A stretch of DNA of 23,577 nt from Stenotrophomonas sp. (GCA_003484865.1 DMZT01000218.1:1-23577), one strand, 5' to 3'. Counted from the first letter of the stretch, positions 9,580 to 16,738 are shown. The notes: generated by a model not told the origin, from the letters alone. Program-made: numbers and translations.

Positions 9580-10438
9580 AACCGCATCACCGAAAGACGA
9601 TGCGCAGGCGCCGTTGCCTGCTGGGCGCCTGTACTGGTTGCGGGCAGGCAGGCTGGAGGTCGCGCTTGCACCGGACGCCGGTGGACGCATTGCCCAGATG
9701 CGGTACGACGGTGTGGACTGGCTGGTGGGCGAGCAGGAGGGTGGGGCAGCTGCGATCGGATGGGGGTGCTATCCGATGGTGCCGTGGGCGGGGCGCCTGC
9801 GGCGCGGGCGCTTTGTGTTTGATGGAAACCGATATGCGCTGCCGACGAACTTCGGCGGGCATGCGATCCACGGGGTGGGTTTTTCACGGCCGTGGCAGGT
9901 CGACAGTCTCGGGGCGGATAGCGCCATGTTGTCGCTGGAGCTTCCTGAGGATCGCTACTGGCCGTTCGGGGGCACAGCGACACAGGCCATCCAGATGCGT
10001 TCCGACGGCCTCGATCTGCATCTGGCCGTGCAGGCTGGCGACCAGCCCATGCCATCCGTACTCGGCTGGCATCCCTGGTTCCGCAAACCGGACCGACTGC
10101 TGTTCGCTCCCAAGGCGATGTACCCCCGGGACGGGGAGGGCATCGCTACCTTGCCCTGCGTGCGTCCGGCGCCCGGGCCATGGGATGACTGCTTTGTAAG
10201 CCCCGTCGACGTGGTACTCGTCTCAGCCGGCCAGCGGCTGCGCATGCGAGCGGACACCGAACACTGGGTGGTCTACGACGGCGCCGCGCACGCCACCTGC
10301 GTGGAGCCACAGACCGGCCCGCCCGATGGGTTCACGCTGGCACCGAACCACCTCCAGCCAGGTCAGCGGCTGGCGCTGACGTTCGAGCTGACATGGCAGA
10401 TCGACACCGGCGATGATCGGGCGCCCGGGGATCGGTAG
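9569..10438 (+). CDS. Aldose 1-epimerase (galactose mutarotase-like)
   Basis: A protein of 289 aa with the galactose mutarotase fold. The substrate-binding PWAGRL motif, the HAIHGVGF motif with the expected active-site histidine, a second histidine in LGWHPWFRK, and a glutamate in VEPQTGPPDGF near the C-terminus are all visible. It would interconvert alpha and beta anomers of sugars released by the upstream hydrolases, feeding isomerases. There is no signal peptide, so it should be cytoplasmic, like the fused GH43 domain. The ATG lies 11 nt inside the transporter-fusion gene, again indicating coupled translation, although no strong ribosome site is seen. It is the last gene of the operon: the next gene is convergent with only 5 nt between the two stops, and no terminator is visible in between. 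Confidence 0.9.
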   Translation: MALETASPKDDAQAPLPAGRLYWLRAGRLEVALAPDAGGRIAQMRYDGVDWLVGEQEGGAAAIGWGCYPMVPWAGRLRRGRFVFDGNRYALPTNFGGHAIHGVGFSRPWQVDSLGADSAMLSLELPEDRYWPFGGTATQAIQMRSDGLDLHLAVQAGDQPMPSVLGWHPWFRKPDRLLFAPKAMYPRDGEGIATLPCVRPAPGPWDDCFVSPVDVVLVSAGQRLRMRADTEHWVVYDGAAHATCVEPQTGPPDGFTLAPNHLQPGQRLALTFELTWQIDTGDDRAPGDR

Positions 10439-10443
10439 CCGGG

Positions 10444-11973
10444 TCACTGATCGGCTTGTTTCGCTGCTGCTCCGCCGTCGGTCGTTCTGATCACGGCGGG
10501 TGTGGTCCAGCGGCCCTCCAGCAGCGCCGGCTGCGGGCGGTAGTAGCGCATGAACATCACGAACGGTCCCTTGGGAGCGGGCAACCAATTGGCCTGCCGC
10601 TCCTTGCCGGGCGAATCGGCCTGGATGTAGATCGTCAGACCACCGTCGGGATCCTTCTTCAATCCAGCCAGCATCGGCGAATTGATCAGGTAGCGGTTGA
10701 TCGGATTCTTGACCAGCAGCTGCTGCGGCAGCCCGTACATGGTGACCGACCAGAAGGCGTCCACGGGCGGCAGCTGGTCCTTGGCGAAGCGCAGGGTATA
10801 GGCGCCTTTGCTGCCGTCCAGGGGCTGGCCTTCGGAATCCTTGTCCAGGATGGGGTACATCGCCTCTTCGCGGGAGTTCGCACCGATGCCCACCTGGGTC
10901 CCGGTGGCACGGGCGACGTAGTCGTTCTTCAGGAAGTCCCGACTGCCGAACAGGGCATCGGTCTTGCCGCCAAGCGATGCGCGCTTGTCATCGATCTGCT
11001 TCTGCCCTTCCGCCATGCCCTCCTTGAGCGCGGCCTGCATCGGCGGCGGCAGGCGGTTCGCATCAAAGGGCTTGCCCGGCTCGATACCCAGCGTGGCGAA
11101 GCGTTCGCGCAGGGCAGCCTCACTCAGGTGCGGCGGCTGCGCGAACTGCAGCAGGAACGCCAGCTGGTTGAAGAACTCCAGCGATGTCCGATCCTGCGCA
11201 GGCGGCGTGGGCGTGATCCATGCGATGGCGGGCGCCGGCGGCGGTGCGGGCGTCCCGGCGAACGCTGACAACGGCTGTACCTTGTAGCCGGCCTGGATCT
11301 TTTTCACGTTCTCCAGGTCTGCCGCATTGAAGAGCTGGGTGCGGCCAACCACGCTGACCAGGTCGGTCTCCGAGCGGATCACCTTGGTGATGCCCTTGGG
11401 CGCTTCACCCTTCCAGCCCGGCCCGGCGATCAGGAAGCTGCCGCCGTCATTGCCGGTCGTGCGGCTGCCGATGTAGTCGAAATTAAAGGTGTACAGATCC
11501 ATCAACTGGAAGACGAAGTAACGCTCCTTCGCCATCCTGGGCACGGTGATCACCACCGGCTCTGCCCGCAGATCCAGCATGGCAAAGGAGTAGGGCGTGT
11601 CCGAATTCGGCGTCACGAATGCAGTGTCGTCCGGGGTGAACACCCGGGCGATATTCAGGATGGCGTTGAACGGCCCCTTGTACTGCGGGTTGGAGGTGTC
11701 GACGTTGAACGCATAGACGGTCTTGTACGTGTCCACCATCGGGACACCGTAGACGTAGGCGTCGCGCGCGATCGTCCTGGCTTCTTCCAGCGCGGCAGTG
11801 TCTGCCGCTACGGCGGAAGCAGCAGGGGATGCGGCGGGGGCGTGACCTGCCGCGGCGTCGCGGTCCTTCTCATTGTCGGACGATCGCTCGCCGCAGGCGC
11901 TGAGCATCATGCCGCTGGCCAGGGCAAGCAGCATCCCGATTCCCGTAGCCGATCGAATTCGATGATGGTACAT
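10444..11973 (-). CDS. DUF1254/DUF1214 lipoprotein (copy A)
   Basis: A protein of 509 aa. The ATG at 11973 follows AAGGAG with 6 nt spacing. The N-terminus is a lipoprotein signal with the lipobox LSAC (cysteine at about 27), followed by an Ala-rich low-complexity linker. The DUF1254 part (about 65-210) shows ARDAYVYGVPMVDTY, VTPNSDTPYSFAMLDLR and the aromatic segment YFVFQLMDLYTFNFDYIGSR. The DUF1214 part (about 385-495) shows AFWSVTMYGLPQ, LTIYIQADSPGKE, ANWLPAPKGPF and MRYYRPQPALLEG. The biochemical role of this family is not established, so none is assigned. It is a paralogue of the gene directly upstream on the same strand (15 nt gap), and both probably form one transcript. The large open frame on the opposite strand across both genes is a codon-bias shadow. 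Confidence 0.9.
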   Translation of the reverse strand: MYHHRIRSATGIGMLLALASGMMLSACGERSSDNEKDRDAAAGHAPAASPAASAVAADTAALEEARTIARDAYVYGVPMVDTYKTVYAFNVDTSNPQYKGPFNAILNIARVFTPDDTAFVTPNSDTPYSFAMLDLRAEPVVITVPRMAKERYFVFQLMDLYTFNFDYIGSRTTGNDGGSFLIAGPGWKGEAPKGITKVIRSETDLVSVVGRTQLFNAADLENVKKIQAGYKVQPLSAFAGTPAPPPAPAIAWITPTPPAQDRTSLEFFNQLAFLLQFAQPPHLSEAALRERFATLGIEPGKPFDANRLPPPMQAALKEGMAEGQKQIDDKRASLGGKTDALFGSRDFLKNDYVARATGTQVGIGANSREEAMYPILDKDSEGQPLDGSKGAYTLRFAKDQLPPVDAFWSVTMYGLPQQLLVKNPINRYLINSPMLAGLKKDPDGGLTIYIQADSPGKERQANWLPAPKGPFVMFMRYYRPQPALLEGRWTTPAVIRTTDGGAAAKQADQ

Positions 11974-11988
11974 GCATCTCTCCTTGAA

Positions 11989-13428
11989 TCAGGGGGTCGG
12001 GTTCGGCACCGGCTGCAGGGGAGGCAGGTTCCACTTGCCTTCGATGGCGGTGCGGCTCGGGCCGTAAACACGCCCGACAGCGCTGTAGGGGCCGGCCGGC
12101 GCCGGCAACCAGTTGCTCTCCTTCTCCTTCCCGGGGGAGGCGTGGCCGATATACAGCGTCAGCCCGCCGTCGGCGTCGTACTTGAGCCCGGGGGTACGGT
12201 CGCCGATGGAGTAGCGTTTCAGGTCGTTGGCATACAGGAAACGGTCCGGAAGCGCGTACAGCGTGACCGACCAGAAGAACTTCGCCGGGGGCAGGGCATC
12301 CTTGCTGAAGTGGATCATCGACAGCGCGTTGCCGTCGCCGACATACCCGCCATACCACGCCTCCTCGATCGAGTTTCCATACAACCCCTTCTCGGCCCCG
12401 ATGGCACGGGTGAGGTAGTCGTTCTTCAGGAACGCGCGCGAGCCGAACAGGCCATTGGACGAGAGCGTCGCCTTGGCCTTCTCGGCCATCGCCGCCTTCG
12501 CGTCGGCGACGCCGGCATCGATGGCGGCCAGACGGGCCGGGCTCAGCGCAGCGGCATCGAAGGGCTGCCCGGGACCGATACCGATCTTGGCGAAACGCGC
12601 CATCAGCCCAGCTTCGTCCGGATTCGTCGGCTGGGTGAACTGCAGCAGGAAATTCAGATAGCGGATGAAGTCGTGCGAATGCGCCTTTTCAGCGTCATAC
12701 GGGGGGAACTCGATCTGCGGCGCCGCCGGAGGCGCCGGGGTCTTCAGGTAACTGCTCAAAGGCTGCAGCTTCATCCCTTCCTGGATCTTCTTGACGTTGG
12801 CGATGTCCCCAGGGCTGTTCAACGCGGTGCGCGTGAGCGTGAGGACCAGCGATGTTTCGGATGGAAACACCTCCTTGATGCCCGCCGGCTTGTCGCCTTT
12901 CCAGCCCGGCCCGGCAATCAGATAGCTGCCCGCCCCGTTGCCGGTCGCGCGCGAACCGATATAGGCGAAGTTGTAGGTGAACAGGTCCACCCACTGCTGC
13001 ACGTAGTAACGCCCCTCGGGCACCTTGGGCACGGTCACGACCCAGGGTTCCGCGCGCAGATCCAGCCAGGCCCAGGAGTAGGGCGTATCGTTGTTGGGCG
13101 TCACCACGTCGTGGTTGTCCGGCGTGTACAGCTCGGAATAGTGCCGGAACCTGCCGAAGCCGCCGACGTACTCCGGGGCCTCGGGCGAGGCCACCTGCTT
13201 GTAGAGCGTGTTGTAATTCTCGAGCATCGCAAACGCATAGATGTAGGCCTCCTTCGCAATCGCGCGCGCCTCTGCCTGATCCTGGTCGTCAGCTGTGGCG
13301 GGGCGGGACTCCGGTGACGGCGCTGGCGCGGCTTCCGACCGGGCAGGCGGGTTCTCCTGGCGCTGGCAGGCGGGAAGCAGCAGGATCGACATCAGCGAAA
13401 GCGAGGACACGCAAGGCATCAGGCGCAT
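11989..13428 (-). CDS. DUF1254/DUF1214 lipoprotein (copy B)
   Basis: A protein of 479 aa with the chosen start at 13428. This start gives a short basic n-region, a hydrophobic stretch and a lipobox LPAC. The open frame runs on to 13584, with further ATGs at 13452 and 13470, but that extra N-terminus does not resemble a signal peptide. No strong ribosome site supports any of these starts, so the start is uncertain. The DUF1254 motifs are present (AKEAYIYAFAMLENYN, VTPNNDTPYSWAWLDLR, FTYNFAYIGSRATGN), as is the DUF1214 end (FFWSVTLYALPDRF, LTLYIGHASPGKE, SNWLPAPAGPY). It shares these motifs in the same order with copy A, so the pair arose by tandem duplication and has since diverged substantially. 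Function is unknown. Confidence 0.87.
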   Translation of the reverse strand: MRLMPCVSSLSLMSILLLPACQRQENPPARSEAAPAPSPESRPATADDQDQAEARAIAKEAYIYAFAMLENYNTLYKQVASPEAPEYVGGFGRFRHYSELYTPDNHDVVTPNNDTPYSWAWLDLRAEPWVVTVPKVPEGRYYVQQWVDLFTYNFAYIGSRATGNGAGSYLIAGPGWKGDKPAGIKEVFPSETSLVLTLTRTALNSPGDIANVKKIQEGMKLQPLSSYLKTPAPPAAPQIEFPPYDAEKAHSHDFIRYLNFLLQFTQPTNPDEAGLMARFAKIGIGPGQPFDAAALSPARLAAIDAGVADAKAAMAEKAKATLSSNGLFGSRAFLKNDYLTRAIGAEKGLYGNSIEEAWYGGYVGDGNALSMIHFSKDALPPAKFFWSVTLYALPDRFLYANDLKRYSIGDRTPGLKYDADGGLTLYIGHASPGKEKESNWLPAPAGPYSAVGRVYGPSRTAIEGKWNLPPLQPVPNPTP

Positions 13429-13694
13429 GGCAATGGGCTCATAAGGTTCCATGACTACTGTCGTCTGCATGCCGCACCGCGACAAGCGCGTATCCACTGT
13501 CCTGCGGTCAGTATTTCTACTGAGATGCCAGGCAGCGATGCGAAACACACCTGATGCTCCCGTCCCGAACGCACACTGAAGCAATGCGAGCCAGTGAACT
13601 TCCAGTGATGCGCGTCGCTGAAGAATTCACGGCAGAGGAACTGCACGAAAGCGACCCTTTACGGACCGCCTTTTGAAGTGAAGAGTCTCTTTCC
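13429..13694. other. Divergent intergenic region between copy B and the aldehyde dehydrogenase
   Basis: About 110-266 nt, depending on which start is used for copy B. It is visibly richer in A/T than its neighbours and must hold the promoters of both divergent units. I could not identify convincing -35/-10 pairs, a palindromic operator or an RNA gene in it. The dehydrogenase ATG is preceded by a purine stretch (GAAGTGAAGAG) that is an acceptable but distant ribosome site. Confidence 0.5.
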
Positions 13695-15086
13695 ATGCCC
13701 AACAAGCAACTCACCACGATCAATCCGCTGACCGAAGAAGTGCTCGCCACCTATTCCTACATGTCTGACGCCGAAGCCGCCGCCGTCGTGAAGGCAAGCC
13801 ATGAAGCCTATTTGCAATGGCGTCTGCGCAGCCTGGATGAGCGCGCAAAGATGATTGCGAACATCGCCAAGGCGCTTCGTGAGCGCAAGGAAGAATTTGC
13901 ACAGCTGATGACCGACGAGGTCGGCAAGCTCATTGAAGACAGCCGCACCGAAATCGAGCTGTGTGCCGCTATCTGTGACTACACCGCCAAGCAGGGTCCG
14001 GTCGCTCTGGCCGATGATGAGCGCGACGTGGACGGTGCCACAGGCATCGTGACCCACGCGCCCATCGGCGTTGTGTACGGTATTCAGCCATGGAACTTCC
14101 CTGCCTACCAGGCGATCCGCTATTCCATCGCCAGCCTGATGGCCGGCAATGGCGTATTGCTCAAGCATGCCGAGAGCTGCACCGGCAGTGGGCTGCTGCT
14201 CCGCGATATTTACGAAAGCGCCGGGCTGCCCAAGGGGCTGTTCGGGGTGCTGTTGATCAGCCACGACCAATCCAATGACATCGTGGAAAACGATCTGGTG
14301 CGCGCGGTGACCCTGACCGGCAGCGAGGCGGCGGGACGCACCGTGGCTGCCAAGGCGGGCGCGGCCCTCAAGAAGACCGTGCTTGAGCTGGGCTCCAACG
14401 ACGCCTATCTGGTGCTGGACGATGCCGACCTGGATCTGGCGGTGGCGACCTGTGTGAAAGGCCGCCTGTTCAACAACGGGCAGACCTGCGTCAATGCCAA
14501 GCGCTTCATCGTGACAAAGAAGAACTACGACGCCTTCGTCAGCGGCTATGCAAAGGCGTTCGAAGCGATCCGGATGGGCGATCCGAATGCCGACGACACC
14601 CAGCTCGGCCCCATGGTCTCAAAGGCGCAGCGCGACAAGCTGCACGAACAGGTGACCAAGAGTGTCTCCCAGGGGTCACGTCTGGTGGTTGGCGGCGAAG
14701 TACCAGACCGCACCGGCTGGTTCTACCCGGCCACGGTGCTGGCGGATGTGGCGCCGGGGCAGGTGGCCTACGAAGATGAGCTGTTCGGCCCTGCTGCGGC
14801 CATCATCCGCGCCGAGAACGATGAGGATGCGATGCGCATCGCCAACGACAGCCGCTACGGCCTGGGCGGCGGCATCTTCAGCCGCGACGTGCAGCGCGCC
14901 CGGGAACTGGCCAGCAAGTACTTTGATACGGGCATGGTCTTCATCAATACCTTCGACGTGGCATCTCCATCGCTTCCGTTCGGTGGGGTGAAGGCGTCGG
15001 GGTATGGTCGCGAGCACGGCCCGGAAGGTCTGAAGGAGTTTGTGAACGTCAAGTCGATCAAGATTGCGGCTGCAGCGTCGGCTTGA
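13695..15086 (+). CDS. NAD(P)-dependent aldehyde dehydrogenase, succinate-semialdehyde dehydrogenase (Sad/YneI) type
   Basis: A protein of 463 aa, the length of the short Sad-type branch (E. coli Sad is about 462 aa). The family signature is complete: the oxyanion-hole asparagine in PWNFPAYQ, the coenzyme-site LTGSEAAGR, the general-base glutamate in VLELGSND (E231), the nucleophile in NNGQTCVNAKRF (C265), ELFGPAA, and the C-terminal LPFGGVKASGYGRE. It would oxidise succinate semialdehyde or a similar small aldehyde to the acid in the cytoplasm. The exact substrate is inferred from similarity to Sad. LELGSND replaces the more usual LELGG. It stands alone, divergent from the DUF1254 pair, with a strong GC-rich hairpin 9 nt after the stop. 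Confidence 0.9.
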   Translation: MPNKQLTTINPLTEEVLATYSYMSDAEAAAVVKASHEAYLQWRLRSLDERAKMIANIAKALRERKEEFAQLMTDEVGKLIEDSRTEIELCAAICDYTAKQGPVALADDERDVDGATGIVTHAPIGVVYGIQPWNFPAYQAIRYSIASLMAGNGVLLKHAESCTGSGLLLRDIYESAGLPKGLFGVLLISHDQSNDIVENDLVRAVTLTGSEAAGRTVAAKAGAALKKTVLELGSNDAYLVLDDADLDLAVATCVKGRLFNNGQTCVNAKRFIVTKKNYDAFVSGYAKAFEAIRMGDPNADDTQLGPMVSKAQRDKLHEQVTKSVSQGSRLVVGGEVPDRTGWFYPATVLADVAPGQVAYEDELFGPAAAIIRAENDEDAMRIANDSRYGLGGGIFSRDVQRARELASKYFDTGMVFINTFDVASPSLPFGGVKASGYGREHGPEGLKEFVNVKSIKIAAAASA

Positions 15087-15094
15087 GTTGAGCA

Positions 15095-15130
15095 CAGGCG
15101 CCGCGCGAGTCGAGATTGCGCGTGCGCCTG
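15095..15130 (+). terminator. GC-rich hairpin after the aldehyde dehydrogenase
   Basis: CAGGCGCCGCGC (15095-15106) pairs with GCGCG plus GCGCCTG (15118-15122 and 15124-15130), a 12-bp stem with one bulged T and an 11-nt loop. No T-run follows, so it may be a weak or Rho-assisted terminator or another structural element. Confidence 0.4.
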
Positions 15131-15178
15131 ATGTTCGAGCCGGGCAGGGAACTCACCAGCGGTACGATTGAGGCGGTA

Positions 15179-15205
15179 AGCTTCCCCCAGCTACAAGGGG
15201 AAGCT
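15179..15205 (+). promoter_or_regulatory. Hairpin that sequesters the ribosome-binding site of the 15207 gene
   Basis: AGCTTCCCC (15179-15187) is perfectly complementary to GGGGAAGCT (15197-15205), with a 9-nt loop. The right arm contains the AGGGGA ribosome site of the ATG at 15207, so the folded form would block initiation. The structure is visible directly; a regulatory role is inferred. Confidence 0.5.
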
Positions 15206-15206
15206 C

Positions 15207-15632
15207 ATGCTCAAAAGGATTTCAGCAGGATTGCTGCTTTTTTCGCTTGCCTGGTCTTCGCAGGCTCAGTTGCACTCTGCAACGGGCCCCAGACCCAAGC
15301 CGTTGCCTACGGCGGCCAAGGCTGCCTACAACTCGATGTCAAAGAGCACCACGCCCTTCAACTGCCAAGAATTGGCATGGCCGAATCACCCGCATCCGAG
15401 CATGAAGGCGTATTGCGAACGCGTTGAGGCGCGCAGTCTGTCAGCTGAGGCCCAACGCGCTGGGCGCCCGGGTCCTTCGGACAAGGTGATCAACCTGCCG
15501 CCCTTGGGGTCAGACGCCTCCAAACGTTCGGGAACCGCATGTATCGGCGGTCAAGCGTTCCGAAAGCTCCCGAATGGATGGGAGCAAATCCATGCTCATG
15601 CGGGCGGCTGGCAGCGTTGCCGGGAGCAGTAG
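15207..15632 (+). CDS. Small secreted cysteine-containing protein of unknown function
   Basis: A protein of 141 aa. The ATG at 15207 is preceded by AGGGGA with suitable spacing. The N-terminus is a typical signal peptide (MLKRISAGLLLFSLAWSSQAQ), so the product should be periplasmic or secreted. The mature part has a few cysteines (NCQEL, AYCERV, ACIGG, QRCREQ), enough for two disulphides, and no transmembrane segment. I do not recognise a family. The gene ends directly before a repeat that recurs beyond the prophage cargo gene at the end of the window. It may therefore be either the last chromosomal gene or the accessory gene of an older, eroded phage unit to the left of the dif core. Confidence 0.7.
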   Translation: MLKRISAGLLLFSLAWSSQAQLHSATGPRPKPLPTAAKAAYNSMSKSTTPFNCQELAWPNHPHPSMKAYCERVEARSLSAEAQRAGRPGPSDKVINLPPLGSDASKRSGTACIGGQAFRKLPNGWEQIHAHAGGWQRCREQ

Positions 15633-15638
15633 CCGGTC

Positions 15639-15727
15639 TCTGCAAATTCTGACGCGTTCGCGCAGGTCTACGACGCTGGAATCCATTATCGCGTCGTCCG
15701 TAGCCACGCTTCCTCCATCATCAGCCG
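15639..15727. repeat. Left copy of the prophage-end repeat
   Basis: It shares a nearly ungapped first segment of about 48 bp with 23461-23508 (7 visible differences; core ATTCTGACG, TCGCGCAGGT, TACGACGCTGGAATCCA) and an identical last 19 bp (CTTCCTCCATCATCAGCCG). In between, this copy lacks about 28 nt present in the right copy. It lies between the 141-aa gene and the repressor 3' end, about 170 bp left of the dif core. Confidence 0.8.
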
Positions 15728-15813
15728 CCATTCGCGGGCGATGTTGCAGGTCAGCGACGAGCAGGTCATGTCGCATGGTTCAAGGCTGTAGCCCTCAGGG
15801 TGAACATGTGGCC

Positions 15814-16251
15814 TCAATCTCGTCTTTGTTCGGTTCCAGGGAAGGGAGGGAAGACTTGATCCACAGCCGGACCAGCTTCAGCCTGCCAAACGTCATTTCG
15901 CATAATGTATACAGGGTCGCTCGCGGAATGACCCACGGCCGCCTGTACGTCGCGAGGCGAGGCGAAGCCTACCCCTAGCGCTAGGGCCATTGCGGTCGCG
16001 GCAAGTCGCCGCCACACCGCCTTCTCCTCGCGACTGATAGCGCGCGCCTCTCCGACCACGCCAAGCACCTGGGCAAGGGGAATTCCGGTAATACCCGCGA
16101 TAGTTGCGCACGTCACGGTGTCCGGAAACTTCTTACCGCCCCGCCAGTTGCTCACGGCCTGACGTGACACGCCTAGCTTCCGGGAAAGATCGCTGTCAGA
16201 CGCCGCACCGCTGGCCTCAACTGCGCGGTTGAGGATGTCCTCGAAATTCAT
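15814..16251 (-). CDS. Inovirus repressor-like HTH protein (RstR/DUF3693-like)
   Basis: A protein of 145 aa from the ATG at 16251, chosen because GGTGG lies just upstream; the open frame reaches 16308 with other ATGs at 16263 and 16272. Residues about 18-50 form a Cro/CI-type helix-turn-helix (SDLSRKLGVSRQAVSNWRGG). A hydrophobic stretch follows (about 86-101, LAATAMALALGVGFAS), probably a membrane helix. The segment PVYIMRN is encoded by the dif-like core at 15897-15911, so the last 27 or so residues come from DNA to the left of the integration point. It is transcribed away from the phage operon and would repress it, as in CTX-type and Xanthomonas filamentous phages. The TGTCCACC operator sites upstream include its own ribosome site, which suggests autoregulation. 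Confidence 0.85.
   Translation of the reverse strand: MNFEDILNRAVEASGAASDSDLSRKLGVSRQAVSNWRGGKKFPDTVTCATIAGITGIPLAQVLGVVGEARAISREEKAVWRRLAATAMALALGVGFASPRDVQAAVGHSASDPVYIMRNDVWQAEAGPAVDQVFPPFPGTEQRRD
15895..15922 (+). other. dif-like XerCD attachment site, left prophage junction
   Basis: TTCGCATAATGTATA (15897-15911) is the exact reverse complement of TATACATTATGCGAA, the core known from Xanthomonas filamentous phages and the chromosomal dif. Read as a 28-bp dif, the XerC-like arm ATTTCGCATAA and the central TGTATA are good. The right arm CAGGGTCGCTC does not match the usual XerD arm (TTATGTTAAAT). Such a half-canonical site is typical of an integrated phage junction. Confidence 0.85.
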
Positions 16252-16252
16252 G

Positions 16253-16320
16253 TGTCCACCCATCGTTGACATGTTGTCCACCCCCAGTGTACTTTCCCAC
16301 CTGTCCACCGGCGGTGGACA
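16253..16320. promoter_or_regulatory. Operator array for the phage repressor
   Basis: TGTCCACC occurs three times in the same orientation (16253-16260, 16275-16282, 16302-16309). The last copy pairs with GGTGGACA at 16313-16320 to form a perfect palindrome with a 3-nt spacer (TGTCCACC-GGC-GGTGGACA). The array occupies the divergent gap between the repressor and the phage operon. The site nearest the repressor is also that gene's ribosome-binding region. Binding by the repressor is inferred. Confidence 0.7.
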
Positions 16321-16353
16321 CCCGCCAGCCGGTCCCCCTAGGCCGCTGGCGGG
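16321..16353. other. Hairpin directly abutting the operator palindrome
   Basis: CCCGCCAGC (16321-16329) pairs perfectly with GCTGGCGGG (16345-16353) around a 15-nt loop containing CCCCCTAGG. It begins one base after the operator palindrome. It could be part of a replication origin, a packaging signal or an mRNA leader structure; the sequence does not decide. Confidence 0.5.
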
Positions 16354-16380
16354 GTTCTAGGGGCTAGGGGAGGGGTAGGG
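16351..16380 (+). promoter_or_regulatory. G-rich tract with five G-runs (possible G-quadruplex / translational operator)
   Basis: Runs of GGGG at 16351, 16360, 16367 and 16372 and GGG at 16378 are separated by 1-5 nt, ending 3 nt before the ATG at 16384. The same purines could act as ribosome site. The tract is on the strand expected to be packaged in the virion. Confidence 0.6.
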
Positions 16381-16383
16381 CGC

Positions 16384-16488
16384 ATGAGTCCTTTCGTGAT
16401 CTTGATACCGGTCCTGATCGCCGCAGCGATCAAGGGCGTTTTCGCATACCTGCGCTATCGCCGGAACCTCGGGAGGCTCTTCCAGTGA
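16384..16488 (+). CDS. Small single-span membrane protein (34 aa) of the prophage
   Basis: A 34-aa protein with an N-terminal hydrophobic stretch (FVILIPVLIAAAIKGVFAY) followed by a basic tail (RYRRNLGRLF), a typical small inner-membrane or minor virion protein layout. The ATG follows the G-rich tract. Its TGA overlaps the GTG start of the next gene (GTGA, 16485-16488), which supports both reading frames. No family is recognised; size and topology recall the tiny pVII/pIX proteins, but the position before Rep argues against that. Confidence 0.6.
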   Translation: MSPFVILIPVLIAAAIKGVFAYLRYRRNLGRLFQ

Positions 16489-16730
16489 CGGCACATCTGA
16501 TTGTCCTCGTGCTGATTGGTTGCACCGTCGCCATCGCCTACGGCGTGGCAGTCCTCCCGCGCAATCTGCGCGACACCATCGAAGCCGCCCGGCCGAACCC
16601 TGCCCGCGAGGCACAAGCACAGGCCGAAGCGCTGGCCGAACTCTTTCGTAACGAAATCGACGCCACGAAGCGTGGCGACCTGCTGGCCGCCGCTGGCTTC
16701 GCCGAGCGCGCGGAGGTGATTCGTGGTTGA
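16485..16730 (+). CDS. Small membrane-anchored prophage protein (81 aa)
   Basis: An 81-aa protein starting at a GTG that overlaps the upstream stop by 3 nt, so its translation is probably coupled to that of the 34-aa gene. Residues about 4-24 form a membrane helix (LIVLVLIGCTVAIAYGVAVL). The rest is a charged, alanine-rich helix (ARPNPAREAQAQAEALAELF, then NEIDATKRGDLLAAAGFAERAE) that could form a coiled coil. I do not recognise a family. It ends 9 nt from the stop of the convergent 91-aa gene, the only place in the phage where two genes face each other. Confidence 0.65.
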   Translation: MTAHLIVLVLIGCTVAIAYGVAVLPRNLRDTIEAARPNPAREAQAQAEALAELFRNEIDATKRGDLLAAAGFAERAEVIRG

Positions 16731-16738
16731 TCGTCCGC

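Noticed and set aside
7780..9690. 636-codon minus-strand open frame opposite the transporter-GH43 fusion
   Set aside because: Antisense shadow of GC-rich coding sequence; no motif or start signal.
11842..13317. 491-codon open frame on the plus strand across both DUF1254 genes
   Set aside because: Shadow of high-GC codon bias opposite two clear lipoprotein genes; no recognisable domain and no ribosome site.
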